The notes beneath the pieces are model-generated. The model did not search any database. It was given only the letters and a program-made list of their open reading frames with translations, and was not told the origin of the DNA. From Haliea alexandrii (GTDB lineage Bacteria; Pseudomonadota; Gammaproteobacteria; Pseudomonadales; Halieaceae): a DNA stretch of 64,000 nucleotides. The stretch lies in NCBI RefSeq assembly GCF_003719295.1, contig NZ_RFLW01000003.1:310001-374000 (forward strand), written 5' to 3'. Shown piece by piece: positions 53,664 to 62,830 of this stretch; position 1 is the first letter of the stretch, and each line of letters opens with the position of its first letter. Position numbers and translations under genes: made by a program.

Positions 53664-55622
53664 TCACTGCAACAGGAAATCGTCGGGGTCTGCGTGGCGA
53701 GTCATCTTCCAGTAATCGATGATACGGAAGGGCAGATTGGCCGTCACTCGGCCCGAAGCGTTCTTGTACCAGTTATCGACCAGCGGTGACCCCCACGCCG
53801 TACCCGCATTCACGGCATCAACACGCTCATTGTAACGGTCGTGCACATCCTGGCGGCACTCCAGGCTCTGCAGGTCATCCTCCAATAACAGGCGGATGCA
53901 CTCCAGAATATAGTGCACTTGGGACTCCGCATTGTGCGCGATACTGCCGGCCACCACGAGGTTGGTGTTGGGGCCGTAAATGCAGAACAGGTTGGGGAAG
54001 TTGGGTACCGTAATGCCCAGATAGGCACGACCATTGGTTTCCGCCCACTGCGTGTTCAGCTGCACACCGCCGCGACCGGTGAATTGCATGGGGAAAAGAA
54101 AACGGTCCGCATGAAAACCGGTAGCGCAGACAATGGCGTCTACCGCGTGATGCCGCCCGTCTTCGGTCAGCACACCCTGCGCGTCAACAGCGCGGATACC
54201 CGTGGTGACCACCTCCACATTGTCGCGTTGCAGCGCCTCCAGATAGCAACCGTTGTCCTGCAGAATACGTTTGCCAAACGGGGGATAGGTGGGCAGCACC
54301 TTCTCCAGCAGGTCCGGATCCTGTATCTGTGACTGTATCCAGGCGGTGAGAGCTTCGCGCATGGCGTCGTTGGAGGCACTCACTGAGCGGGTACTGCGCC
54401 ATTCAGGGTCCACCAGAGTCTGGTTATAAACGCCCTCGACCGACGTGTAAAACAGCCAGAAACGGTACCACTTGGAATAGTACGGCAGTTTCTCCAGCGC
54501 CCAGCGCTGCCCTGCTCCCACCTCGATGTGGTAGCCGGGGTTCGGGAACATCCACACCGGTGAACGCTGCAACGCTACCAGTTGTAAAGCGGTCGCTGCC
54601 AGTTCAGGGATGATCTGGAACGCACTGGCGCCCGACCCGATGACCGCCACCCGCTTGCCGGCAAGGTCCAGCCCCTCGGGCCAGGCGCCGGAGTGCACAA
54701 CCGGGCCGGCGAAATCAGCAAGGCCGGGAATCTCGGGCATTTTTGGTCGATTCAGCTGGCCTACTGCACTGATAACGGCGCGCGCCGAAAGCACAGATTC
54801 CTCGCCCTGCCCATCCCGCACCTGTACCTGCCAGCAGGCGGTGTCTTCATCGTAATGCGCCGCCACGACCTCTGTACTAAAACGAATATGGGGCGTTACC
54901 TCGAAACGCCGCGCGCAGCTGTCGAAGTACGCACGAATTTCATCCGCCAGTGGGAAGTGGCTGCTCCAGGCATGATTGGGGGCAAACGAGTAACTGTAGC
55001 TGTGCCCGGGTACATCGACCCGGCACCCCGGATAGCGGTTCTCGAACCAGGTTCCACCCACGCCGGGATTCTTCTCAATAATGGTGTAAGGAATACCGGC
55101 CTCCGCCAGCCGTATGCCCGCCAGCACTCCCCCCATGCCAGCGCCAATCACGACTACGGGGAACTGTGCCGCGCGCGCCTTGAGCTCCGGATCATCAAAC
55201 TGCAGACCGCGCCGGTCAACACCGTCTAGCGCCACCTCTTCATCGATAAACTCGAGGTATTCGGGATCGACGTCCGCGCCACACATGAAGCGGTAGAGGG
55301 CCTGAATGGTGTCAGCGGTAAGCGGTTCGAGAGGACAACCACGCGCTTGCCAGTCGGCAATCGCAGACAGTGTCCAGTGGTGTACCTGCGCCACCTGAGC
55401 CGCTGTGTAGCCGCCCTCCAGCAAATCCTCACCGCCCTCGGCACCGGCCGCCACCACGTCCAGCGTGCGCGGTGTCGGCAATGCGTTCAGCAAGGCGGTG
55501 TCACCCGTCATATGCACCACTGACATGACCAGCGCTGCCGTATTCAGTTCCTTGAGATAGTCGGCGATTACCTCCGGACTTTCCGTAATCGGCTGCAGTT
55601 CGGGCGTGGAAGGCAAGGTCAT
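53664..55622 (-). CDS. Flavin monooxygenase, Baeyer-Villiger type
   Basis: A 652-residue FAD/NADPH monooxygenase. Two dinucleotide-binding folds, VVVIGAGMGGVLAGIRLAEAG (shown from near 155) and VAVIGSGASAFQIIPELA, flank the Baeyer-Villiger fingerprint FAGPVVHSGAW, which matches FxGxxxHxxxW exactly. About 150 residues precede the first fold, including a helical segment of unknown role. Such enzymes turn ketones, often cyclic or steroidal, into esters or lactones. ATG at 55622 has CCGGAG eight bases upstream. Confidence 0.92.
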   Translation of the reverse strand: MTLPSTPELQPITESPEVIADYLKELNTAALVMSVVHMTGDTALLNALPTPRTLDVVAAGAEGGEDLLEGGYTAAQVAQVHHWTLSAIADWQARGCPLEPLTADTIQALYRFMCGADVDPEYLEFIDEEVALDGVDRRGLQFDDPELKARAAQFPVVVIGAGMGGVLAGIRLAEAGIPYTIIEKNPGVGGTWFENRYPGCRVDVPGHSYSYSFAPNHAWSSHFPLADEIRAYFDSCARRFEVTPHIRFSTEVVAAHYDEDTACWQVQVRDGQGEESVLSARAVISAVGQLNRPKMPEIPGLADFAGPVVHSGAWPEGLDLAGKRVAVIGSGASAFQIIPELAATALQLVALQRSPVWMFPNPGYHIEVGAGQRWALEKLPYYSKWYRFWLFYTSVEGVYNQTLVDPEWRSTRSVSASNDAMREALTAWIQSQIQDPDLLEKVLPTYPPFGKRILQDNGCYLEALQRDNVEVVTTGIRAVDAQGVLTEDGRHHAVDAIVCATGFHADRFLFPMQFTGRGGVQLNTQWAETNGRAYLGITVPNFPNLFCIYGPNTNLVVAGSIAHNAESQVHYILECIRLLLEDDLQSLECRQDVHDRYNERVDAVNAGTAWGSPLVDNWYKNASGRVTANLPFRIIDYWKMTRHADPDDFLLQ

Positions 55623-55781
55623 GGGAGCAACTCCGGGGCAACGTACAACCCATGATAATGCATCGGCGAGGTTGTTTTGTCCTCCTTCAAATGGGTGAGA
55701 GGTGCGCCAATATGTCGCATTCCACCGGGCGCGAGGATTTCTATAATGTGCGCCCGAATACGCCAACGAGGACACCGACCC

Positions 55782-57818
55782 ATGTCACTGGACCGCACAC
55801 CCCACGCGCTGGCGACAGCCGTATTTCTCGCCAGTGCAGCCCTCGTTGCTCCTGTGCAGGGGCACGACCTGGCCATTGAGCTGGTCGAGGTGACTGCGCG
55901 CGCAGAACCTGCCGGTGGCAACACGCTGCTCAGCGAGACGCCCATTACGCGCCCCACTCACGACGCCGGCGAACTGCTGCGCTCGGTAACCGGCATGACG
56001 GCGCTGCGTCGCGGCGGCCGCGGGTTCGACCCGATTATCCGCGGGCAGAGCCAGAGTAACCTCAACGTCATCGCCAACGGGGCCTACAGCTACGGCGCCT
56101 GCCCCGGCCGTATGGACCCACCAAGCACCTATGTTGGCGTGGACAGCTTCGACTCCGTGTCCGTGATCAAGGGCCACCGCTCGGTCATCTACGGCGCGGG
56201 CGGCAGCGGCGGCACGCTGATCTTTGAACACCTGCGCCCGGAGCTTGGCGTCAATGGCATGACCGGTTCATTCACGACCGGTTACACCGGCAACTCGGAC
56301 CTGAGCAGCGTGGGGGGGGACTTCGCCCTCGGCAACGAAAAAGGCTACGTACGCGTCTTCGGTGCCATTCGGGAATCCAACAACTACGAAGACGGCAATG
56401 GCGATCGCGTGGCATCAGCCTTTGACTCGACCAGCGCCGGGTTGGTTGCGGGCATTGATCTGCACCCCAACACCTACCTCGAAATCAGCCATGAGCAGGC
56501 CAGCGAAGATGATGTCTGGTATGCCGGCAACGGCATGGATGCCGTATTTGCCGACTCGGCCAGCACCAGTGCCAAATGGGTGCAGCAATCTGTGGGCGCC
56601 ATCGACACGCTGGAGCTGACCGCCTACCTCAGCGATGTCGACCACCTGATGGACAACTACAGCGTACGCAACCGCTCCATGATGCCAAATGGCGCAGCAG
56701 CGCCGTCGACCTCGACCACCTGGGGCGGCCGGTTGCTGGCGACCGTCACAACGCAGCAGGCCGAGCTGCGCAGCGGCATTGACTACCGCGCGAATGACCG
56801 CAGCGCTGACTTGTACATGGACATGGGCAAGGATGGCAGTTACGACATGCTGGTCGCGCGTATGTGGCCTGCAGCCGAGCAGCGCCAGGCGGGACTGTTC
56901 GCGGAGATGGACTATCGCAGCAGCCCAGACGACACGCTGCGCCTTGGGCTGCGCCTGGACCGGTTCGATTCTCAGGTGCGTGAAGCCACGTTGAGTGCCG
57001 GCATGATGGGCAGTGCAACGCCCATTCGCCTCTACGAACAGTTCTACACCACCACCGAGACACGCACCGATGACTACGGCCTCAGCGCGGTGCTGGGCTG
57101 GGACCGGCGCCTGGATCCGGCACATACGGTGAGTGTGAACCTGAGCCGCTCGGTGCGCACACCGGACAGCTCGGAACAGTGGATAGCGCGCAGCGCCAAT
57201 GGCGCGTTCTGGGTGGGCAACCCCACACTGGACGCCGAAATCCACCAGCAACTGGACCTGACGCTGATGCATGAGAGCGGCCGGTTGAGCTGGAACGCAA
57301 GCCTGTTCGTGGATGAGGTTGACGATTATATCGAACGCTACGCTGAGGGCAGCGCCGACCTCTACCGCAACATCGATGCCACACTGTTTGGCTCGGAACT
57401 CGACGCCGCCCTCCAAATCAGCGAGCGCTGGCGTGCCAGAATAGGCATCGCCTACACCCGCGGCCACGGCGACAACGGCGACCTGGCACAGATTGCCCCC
57501 CTGGAAACGCGCCTGAACCTGGATTATCAGATCGCAGACTGGGCACTGGGACTGGAGTGGGTCACTGCACAACGTCAGAACCATTTCGACCCTGCTGTGG
57601 ACGTTGATGAGGCCACGCCGGGCTTTGGGGTACTGCATCTCTATGGCCACTGGAACCTGACCGGTCAGCTGCTACTGGAGGCGGGTGTTGAGAACGTCTT
57701 TGACAAGGCCTATGCCTACCATGTGAACGCCGGCAATCTGGACCCGTTCAACCCGGAAGCGGTACGCGTCAATGAGCCCGGAAGACAGGGCTGGGTGAAG
57801 CTGCGCTACGCCTTCTGA
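55782..57818 (+). CDS. TonB-dependent copper receptor (OprC/NosA-like)
   Basis: A 678-residue outer-membrane receptor. Signal peptide about 1-27, then VTARAEPAGGNTLL, plug (LRRGGRGFDPIIRGQSQSNL) and barrel ending FPEAVRVNEPGR...RYAF (parts). The diagnostic GACPGRMDPPSTY and HRSVIYGAGGSGGTLIFE segments match the OprC/NosA copper-receptor family. Role: TonB-driven uptake of copper or a copper complex, by family. The ATG at 55782 follows GAGG; a longer reading from 55677 is not supported. Divergent from the monooxygenase. Confidence 0.9.
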   Translation: MSLDRTPHALATAVFLASAALVAPVQGHDLAIELVEVTARAEPAGGNTLLSETPITRPTHDAGELLRSVTGMTALRRGGRGFDPIIRGQSQSNLNVIANGAYSYGACPGRMDPPSTYVGVDSFDSVSVIKGHRSVIYGAGGSGGTLIFEHLRPELGVNGMTGSFTTGYTGNSDLSSVGGDFALGNEKGYVRVFGAIRESNNYEDGNGDRVASAFDSTSAGLVAGIDLHPNTYLEISHEQASEDDVWYAGNGMDAVFADSASTSAKWVQQSVGAIDTLELTAYLSDVDHLMDNYSVRNRSMMPNGAAAPSTSTTWGGRLLATVTTQQAELRSGIDYRANDRSADLYMDMGKDGSYDMLVARMWPAAEQRQAGLFAEMDYRSSPDDTLRLGLRLDRFDSQVREATLSAGMMGSATPIRLYEQFYTTTETRTDDYGLSAVLGWDRRLDPAHTVSVNLSRSVRTPDSSEQWIARSANGAFWVGNPTLDAEIHQQLDLTLMHESGRLSWNASLFVDEVDDYIERYAEGSADLYRNIDATLFGSELDAALQISERWRARIGIAYTRGHGDNGDLAQIAPLETRLNLDYQIADWALGLEWVTAQRQNHFDPAVDVDEATPGFGVLHLYGHWNLTGQLLLEAGVENVFDKAYAYHVNAGNLDPFNPEAVRVNEPGRQGWVKLRYAF

Positions 57819-57909
57819 CCGCGAGTGAACAGGTGAGGGTTGTTTACTGCACCGCGCAACCGGGATAATGTCTGGCGCTGCTCCCTTCATAGCCCTGAGG
57901 ATTCTCTCG

Positions 57910-58380
57910 ATGCGTAAACACCTGCGTACACTTGCCGCCAGCGCACTGTTGGCGGTCACCACCCTGTCAAGCTCGCACGCCGCAGAGGTTGAATTCCTCA
58001 ACGCCAGTGGTGCGCTACCCGCGAACCTGCCCTTCTCTGATGCGGTTCGCGTCGGGAACCTGTATTTCCTCTCGGGACAGCTGGGGGTTAAACCCGGCAC
58101 GATGGAGCTGGTAGAGGGAGGCATGGAGGCAGAAGCACGGCAAACCATGGAAAACATCGCTACCGTGCTCAAAGCCAATGGCCTCGCCATGAGTGATATC
58201 GTCAAGTGCACCGTGATGCTCGCAGACATGGCCGACTGGGGCGCTTTCAACGAGGTCTATCGGAGCTTCTTCACGCCACCCTACCCGGCGCGTAGTGCCT
58301 TTGGCGCTACGGGACTGGGCCTCGGCGCTCGCGCTGAAGTGGAGTGTATTGCCGCAGATCGCGACGCAACCGCACCATGA
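57910..58380 (+). CDS. Exported RidA-family protein
   Basis: A 156-residue RidA/YjgF-type protein with an N-terminal signal peptide (LAASALLAVTTLSSSHA), then the domain: AVRVGNLYFLSGQLGVKPG, NIATVLKANGLAMSDIVKCT and PPYPARSAFGATGLGLGARA. The arginine in PARS corresponds to the catalytic Arg of RidA imine deaminases. Cytoplasmic RidA removes reactive enamines; a periplasmic form must do something else or act on exported substrate. Its stop overlaps the ATG of the next gene (ATGA). Confidence 0.88.
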   Translation: MRKHLRTLAASALLAVTTLSSSHAAEVEFLNASGALPANLPFSDAVRVGNLYFLSGQLGVKPGTMELVEGGMEAEARQTMENIATVLKANGLAMSDIVKCTVMLADMADWGAFNEVYRSFFTPPYPARSAFGATGLGLGARAEVECIAADRDATAP

Positions 58381-59444
58381 GCGCGCTGCGAGCCGTTTTC
58401 TGCGCCCTGCTCGGTGGCGCGCTCGCCAGTGCGCCGTTTCTCGCCGCAGCGGGGGATAGCGATCCTTGGCAGACCATTTACCCCGGAGGCGCCACACAAT
58501 GCGCCACCGGCACCCCCTACAGCTTCCATGTGCGCCGGGCGGACCCGAAAAAAGTCATGATTTTCTTCAATGGCGGCGGCGCCTGCTGGAACGCGGGCAG
58601 TTGCGATATCAGCGGGAAACCCACCTACCGCCCCTTCGCCAACACAGAGGCAGGCAACGACCCACGCCACTATGACGGCGCCTTTGCTCTGAACAACCCT
58701 GAAAATCCGTTTCTGGACTGGTCTCAGATCTTTGTATCCTACTGCACCGGGGACGTGCACCTGGGCACGACAGATCGCGAATACACCCGGGAAGATGGCA
58801 GCACGTTCAGCATTGCACACCAGGGATGGGCGAACAGTAGCGCCGCGCTGGAGTACCTCTTCAGCAGCTTCCCTGCCGCCGAGCACCTGGTGGTGTCCGG
58901 CGGCAGTGCGGGTGCGCTGTCATCCCCACTCTTCGCCGCAATCGTCGCGAGACACTACAGCGGGGTGCGCGTCACCCATTTCGCCGGTGGTGCGGGCGGC
59001 TATCGTCTGCCGGCTCCCGCCGCATTATGGCAACAGTGGGATGTCTTCGCGGCGTTTCCCGAGTGGTATAACACCCGGGGCAAGACCCCAGAGACGCTCA
59101 CCATGCCAGACCTCTACCGGCTGGCCGCCGACGCTGCACCCGGGGTACGCTTTCACCTGTTTGACCACGCCTATGATGCCGTACAGGAAGATTTCCTGCG
59201 CATGCTCGGCTACCCCGCCGACCTGCTGCCCGGCCTGGATGCCAACGTCGCCGAGTTACAGGCCGATATCCCCTCACTCCGCAGCTATGTCAGCGCCGGG
59301 GAGTTTCATACGCTGCTGCGCTACAGCGAGCTCTACAGCCGCAGCACCAATGGCGTGAGCGCCGTTGACTGGGTCCGGTCCATCATCAACAGCGAAACCG
59401 TAGACGATGTGCATTGCACTGCGCCTGCGGGCTGCCGGCAGTAG
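58377..59444 (+). CDS. Secreted pectin-acetylesterase-family hydrolase
   Basis: A 355-residue exported alpha/beta-hydrolase-like protein. Signal peptide about 1-25. Family features: VMIFFNGGGACWNAGSCD (oxyanion region), IFVSYCTGDVHLG and the nucleophile elbow VVSGGSAGALSS near residue 185, with AGEFHTLLRYSE near the end as the likely Asp/His region. Several cysteines may form disulfides. Marine relatives are not limited to pectin, so the ester substrate is open. Coupled to the RidA gene. Confidence 0.85.
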   Translation: MSALRAVFCALLGGALASAPFLAAAGDSDPWQTIYPGGATQCATGTPYSFHVRRADPKKVMIFFNGGGACWNAGSCDISGKPTYRPFANTEAGNDPRHYDGAFALNNPENPFLDWSQIFVSYCTGDVHLGTTDREYTREDGSTFSIAHQGWANSSAALEYLFSSFPAAEHLVVSGGSAGALSSPLFAAIVARHYSGVRVTHFAGGAGGYRLPAPAALWQQWDVFAAFPEWYNTRGKTPETLTMPDLYRLAADAAPGVRFHLFDHAYDAVQEDFLRMLGYPADLLPGLDANVAELQADIPSLRSYVSAGEFHTLLRYSELYSRSTNGVSAVDWVRSIINSETVDDVHCTAPAGCRQ

Positions 59445-59474
59445 CGCCGCCGCATACACCCACAGGAACACCGC

Positions 59475-60779
59475 ATGGTTATCAACCGCTGGCTGAACTC
59501 CGTTGCCTCCGCAGGCAAACACCTGCTGCGTCGATCCACACGGGAACGCAATTCGATGGCGTCCCTGTGCAGCGAACTGTACTCCAACAAGGGTGAGGCG
59601 CTGGGCATCGCCCTGGCCGACGAGGTGGTTAACGCCTACGCCGCGCTCGAGGGCGATGAGAAAAAAACATTCTTCAACGTGTTATTACGCGACTACAGCC
59701 CCGACCCGGAACTGATCAATCGCTGCGCCGAGGCCTACCGCAGCGCGCTCACACCTGAGACTTACCGCGCCCTGGCGCAGGCGGTTGAATCGCCGCGACA
59801 GACCCTGTTCCGACGCATCAACATGGCGCCGACCGGAACTCGCACCGTCATTGACATGCGCGAGGACCTGCTACAACACCTGTCCGGGCACCCGGAGTTG
59901 CGCCTGGTCGATGACGACCTGCAGCATCTACTGACCTCCTGGTTCAACCCGGGGTTCCTGCAACTGCGCACCATGGACTGGGACAGCCCCGCAGCAGTGC
60001 TGGAGAAGCTGATCGAATACGAAGCCGTGCATGAAATGCAGGGGTGGGACGACCTGCGGCGACGCCTGGATGCGAAAGACCGGCGCTGTTTCGGCTTTTT
60101 TCACCCCGCTTTGCCGGACGAGCCACTGATTTTCGTCGAAGTCGCACTTGTCCCGGCGGTATCCAGTTCAGTGCAAACCATCCTCGCACCTCACGAGGGG
60201 CTCGTTGCACAGGAGCGCATCAGTACCGCGATTTTCTATTCCATCAGCAACTGCCAACCCGGCCTGCGTGGCATCAGCTTCGGTAACTTCCTGATCAAAC
60301 AGGTGGTAATGCGCCTCAAGGAAGACATGCCGCAACTCACCGAGTTCGCCACGCTTTCGCCCATACCCGGATTCCGCAAATGGCTGAACTCGGTACTGGC
60401 CAACGATCAACAACCGCTGCTTTCAGCCGAAGATGCCTCGCTCCTCACCGCCCTGGACACACCGCGCTGGCTGGAAGACACGGCCCTGCAGGCACGCCTG
60501 AAGCCCTTACTGATGCGACTCTGCGCACGCTACCTGCTGCGGGAAAAACGCGGCACTGCCCCACTCGACCCCGTGGCGCGCTTTCACCTGGGCAACGGCG
60601 CCAGTGTGGCCCGGCTCAACTGGCTGGGTGACACGTCCGCCAAGGGCCTGCAGCAGTCTGCCGGCCTGCTGGTGAACTACGACTACGATCTGGAGGAAGT
60701 TGAAGAGCACCACGAGGCCTTCCTCAACCGCGGCGAAATTGCCTGCGCGCCCGCCGTTAAGAGACTGCTGGCGAGCTGA
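59475..60779 (+). CDS. Malonyl-CoA decarboxylase
   Basis: A 434-residue cytoplasmic enzyme converting malonyl-CoA to acetyl-CoA and CO2. An N-terminal helical domain (about 1-140) is followed by the GNAT-like catalytic domain. Conserved segments are FFHPALPDEPLIFVEVAL, YSISNCQPGLRGISFGNFLI and ARFHLGNGASVARLNWLGD, the last containing the catalytic-His region. ATG at 59475. It follows the hydrolase gene by 30 bases and ends in a hairpin. Confidence 0.92.
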   Translation: MVINRWLNSVASAGKHLLRRSTRERNSMASLCSELYSNKGEALGIALADEVVNAYAALEGDEKKTFFNVLLRDYSPDPELINRCAEAYRSALTPETYRALAQAVESPRQTLFRRINMAPTGTRTVIDMREDLLQHLSGHPELRLVDDDLQHLLTSWFNPGFLQLRTMDWDSPAAVLEKLIEYEAVHEMQGWDDLRRRLDAKDRRCFGFFHPALPDEPLIFVEVALVPAVSSSVQTILAPHEGLVAQERISTAIFYSISNCQPGLRGISFGNFLIKQVVMRLKEDMPQLTEFATLSPIPGFRKWLNSVLANDQQPLLSAEDASLLTALDTPRWLEDTALQARLKPLLMRLCARYLLREKRGTAPLDPVARFHLGNGASVARLNWLGDTSAKGLQQSAGLLVNYDYDLEEVEEHHEAFLNRGEIACAPAVKRLLAS

Positions 60780-60792
60780 GGGTGCTCGCCAG
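60768..60792. terminator. Hairpin with stop codon in its loop
   Basis: Perfect 9-bp stem CTGGCGAGC / GCTCGCCAG with loop TGAGGGT; the loop begins with the TGA that ends the malonyl-CoA decarboxylase gene. Lies between convergent genes (MCD and secF). No T-run. Confidence 0.6.
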
Positions 60793-60802
60793 CGTCTAGT
60801 GG

Positions 60803-61717
60803 TCACGGCGTGAGCTCATCCTGATCAGCGCCATCGCGCACCGGAAGCATCAAGTCCTCCTTGGTGACACCCAGCATCAAGAGAATATTGGACGCCATGT
60901 AAATGGACGAGTAGGTTCCCACCGTCACGCCCACCAACAGCGCGAGGGCGAAACCGAAGATCATGTCGCCACCGAAAATTGCCAGCGACACCAGCACCAG
61001 CACGGTGGTCAGGGATGTCACCAGCGTGCGTCCCAGCGTTTCCGTAATCGATCGATTCACGACCTCCATTGGCGACAGGCCGCGCAGCTTACGGAAGTTC
61101 TCGCGGATGCGGTCATACACCACAATGGTATCGTTCAGAGAGTAGCCAATAACCGCGAGAATGGCCGCCAGGACGGTAAGATCAAACTCCAGCCCGGTGA
61201 GCGAAAAGAAGCCCAGGGTGATAACAATATCGTGCACCAGCGCAATCACCGCACTGACCGCGAACTTGAGCTGAAAGCGGAATGCAATGTAGAGGGTAAT
61301 CAGGCCAAGCGCCAGCAGCATTGCCAGCCCCCCCTGCTCGCGCAGTTCGTCGCCAACCTGCGGGCCCACAAACTCCGTGCGCCGTAGTTCCACCCCACCA
61401 GTGGCATCCTGCCGCAGCAGTTTCAGCACAGCATCGCCCGCCATCTCGGTATGCCCTTGAGGCAGGCGAATCAACACGTCCCGGTCTGTACCGAATGCCA
61501 CAACGGTGGCACCGGGAAAACCACCCTGCTCCAGACCGGCCCGCACACGGGCCAGTTCCGCCGTTTCCGCAAAATGTACTTCAACCAGGGTGCCGCCGGT
61601 AAAATCGAGGCCCCAAGCCAACTGCCGGGTAAAGAAAGACGCTACCGACAGCAATAAAAAACCGACCGAAATAGCCAGCGCAATCCTGCGCCAGCCCATA
61701 AAATCAATGACACGCAT
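60803..61717 (-). CDS. secF: Protein translocase subunit SecF, without adjacent secD
   Basis: A 304-residue inner-membrane subunit of the SecDF complex, which uses the proton gradient to pull secreted proteins. Six helices are visible. Signatures: WGLDFTGGTLVEVHF near residue 36, VIALVHDIVITLGFFSLTG, and GYSLNDTIVVYDRIRENFR near 205. Start ATG at 61717; a TTG two codons earlier is possible. The ribosome site is weak. Unlike the usual yajC-secD-secF order, the sequence upstream carries a small unknown gene and no secD. Confidence 0.93.
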   Translation of the reverse strand: MRVIDFMGWRRIALAISVGFLLLSVASFFTRQLAWGLDFTGGTLVEVHFAETAELARVRAGLEQGGFPGATVVAFGTDRDVLIRLPQGHTEMAGDAVLKLLRQDATGGVELRRTEFVGPQVGDELREQGGLAMLLALGLITLYIAFRFQLKFAVSAVIALVHDIVITLGFFSLTGLEFDLTVLAAILAVIGYSLNDTIVVYDRIRENFRKLRGLSPMEVVNRSITETLGRTLVTSLTTVLVLVSLAIFGGDMIFGFALALLVGVTVGTYSSIYMASNILLMLGVTKEDLMLPVRDGADQDELTP

Positions 61718-61807
61718 GAGCAATTACTCGCGAAGATGTACCCAAGATTCCAGCGCAAACAATACCGGTAGCCCGGGTATCGTGCGCTGCACAGCAAAAG
61801 GCCTTGC

Positions 61808-62137
61808 TCAGATAATTCCGGGAGGCCCCTGGGGTACACGCGAGGAACGTGTGATGTGCAGGCGCAGCGCGCCTGCCGCAAGCGGGAATGCCCTTATGCT
61901 CTCCGGGAGAAAAGCCGCAAAAGGCGTGAGGCGAGATGCTACCAGCTCGACATCATCTGGATTATCGAGGGACCGGCTTTCTGCGGGAAGTGCAACGCCC
62001 GTATCAAAAAACGGCTCCAGCTGTCCCTGACTCGCCGGCTGCTGCTCCGAGATCAGTAACCCCCCGATCAGGGCGAGCGTTAGCAGCAGGTGATTACCAC
62101 AGAGTGCAACGGGTGCCAGCCAGCGGATAATAGACAT
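61808..62137 (-). CDS. Small membrane-anchored hypothetical protein
   Basis: A 109-residue predicted protein with one N-terminal hydrophobic helix (LLLTLALIGGLLI, residues 17-29) and a soluble part with natural composition (FFDTGVALPAESRSLDNPDD). Weak ribosome site. Not recognised. It occupies the position upstream of secF where secD would be expected but shows no SecD feature. Could be a genuine lineage-specific protein or a chance reading frame. Confidence 0.45.
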   Translation of the reverse strand: MSIIRWLAPVALCGNHLLLTLALIGGLLISEQQPASQGQLEPFFDTGVALPAESRSLDNPDDVELVASRLTPFAAFLPESIRAFPLAAGALRLHITRSSRVPQGPPGII

Positions 62138-62275
62138 TGTGACTTGATGGACTCGGTCAGCAGATTGGCGTTGTTATACTCGCCTCTCGGGAAGACCGCT
62201 AGACGGAATTTTACCGGTTTGCGCGGGAAGCAAGCAGAAGACCGGGGGCAACCCCGGCCTCCGCGATGTCGCCGG

Positions 62276-62734
62276 TTATTCGCGGAACTTGAGAACCTGT
62301 AGCAGTGAGGAACCCTGAACTTCACGGTATTCTGCACGATTACCGCTTTCATCCACCATCGCCTGCTCGCTCTTTTCACTCCACGCGGCGTATTCCTTCT
62401 GACGCTTTTCGCCCTCGGCACCACTGGGAACACTCTCAATGATGCGAATGATGTAAAGGTCTGGCTCTCCCTTGCGGGCGTGCACATTAGAGAGTATCAC
62501 GTAGTCCTTGATCCATCCTTTGGACTTGGCGAACTCACTGTTCTTGCGCCATTCATCCGAGAGCCAATTCGTATATTTCCAACTACCGCCATCCTTTACA
62601 TCAACTGCCGTAACGTCCCAATAATCGGCGCCGTACATGGGCCATTCTTCCTCCGCCATAGCCTGCGTAGACAGCAGCAGCGATACAGCGCCCAGAACGA
62701 GCCCGCCAAAGACATTCTTATTGGTTATTCTCAT
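62276..62734 (-). CDS. Exported hypothetical protein
   Basis: A 152-residue protein: signal peptide (LVLGAVSLLLSTQAMA) then a charged domain (WDVTAVDVKDGGSWKYTNWL, ILSNVHARKGEPDLYIIRII). GAGG lies nine bases before the ATG at 62734; an upstream in-frame ATG at 62749 would add five residues. Periplasmic location expected. Similar small proteins occur in marine gammaproteobacteria by general look, but no named domain is recognised. Its 5' region faces two hairpins at 62780-62830. Confidence 0.75.
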   Translation of the reverse strand: MRITNKNVFGGLVLGAVSLLLSTQAMAEEEWPMYGADYWDVTAVDVKDGGSWKYTNWLSDEWRKNSEFAKSKGWIKDYVILSNVHARKGEPDLYIIRIIESVPSGAEGEKRQKEYAAWSEKSEQAMVDESGNRAEYREVQGSSLLQVLKFRE

Positions 62735-62779
62735 TGACTGTTTCCTCATGCGGCAAGCCGCATAGTGTGTTTTGCTGTA

Positions 62780-62810
62780 TCGAACTCGGCCACAGCATGG
62801 CCGAATTCGA
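62780..62810. other. 12-bp stem-loop in divergent spacer
   Basis: TCGAACTCGGCC / GGCCGAATTCGA (one mismatch) with loop ACAGCAT. No T-run. It stands between two divergent genes, where a terminator would not be expected. Confidence 0.55.
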
Positions 62811-62815
62811 ACCCT

Positions 62816-62830
62816 GGCTGCTTCGCAGCC
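62816..62830. other. 6-bp stem-loop next to the larger hairpin
   Basis: GGCTGC-TTC-GCAGCC, five bases after the hairpin at 62780-62810. The two together form a tandem stem-loop block in the 254-base divergent spacer (62735-62988); the rest of the spacer shows only an AT-rich TATACT patch at 62951-62956. Confidence 0.5.

Noticed and set aside
61642-61881. Minus-strand 79-codon reading spanning the secF start
   Set aside because: Overlaps secF start in another frame and has no ribosome site; composition not protein-like.
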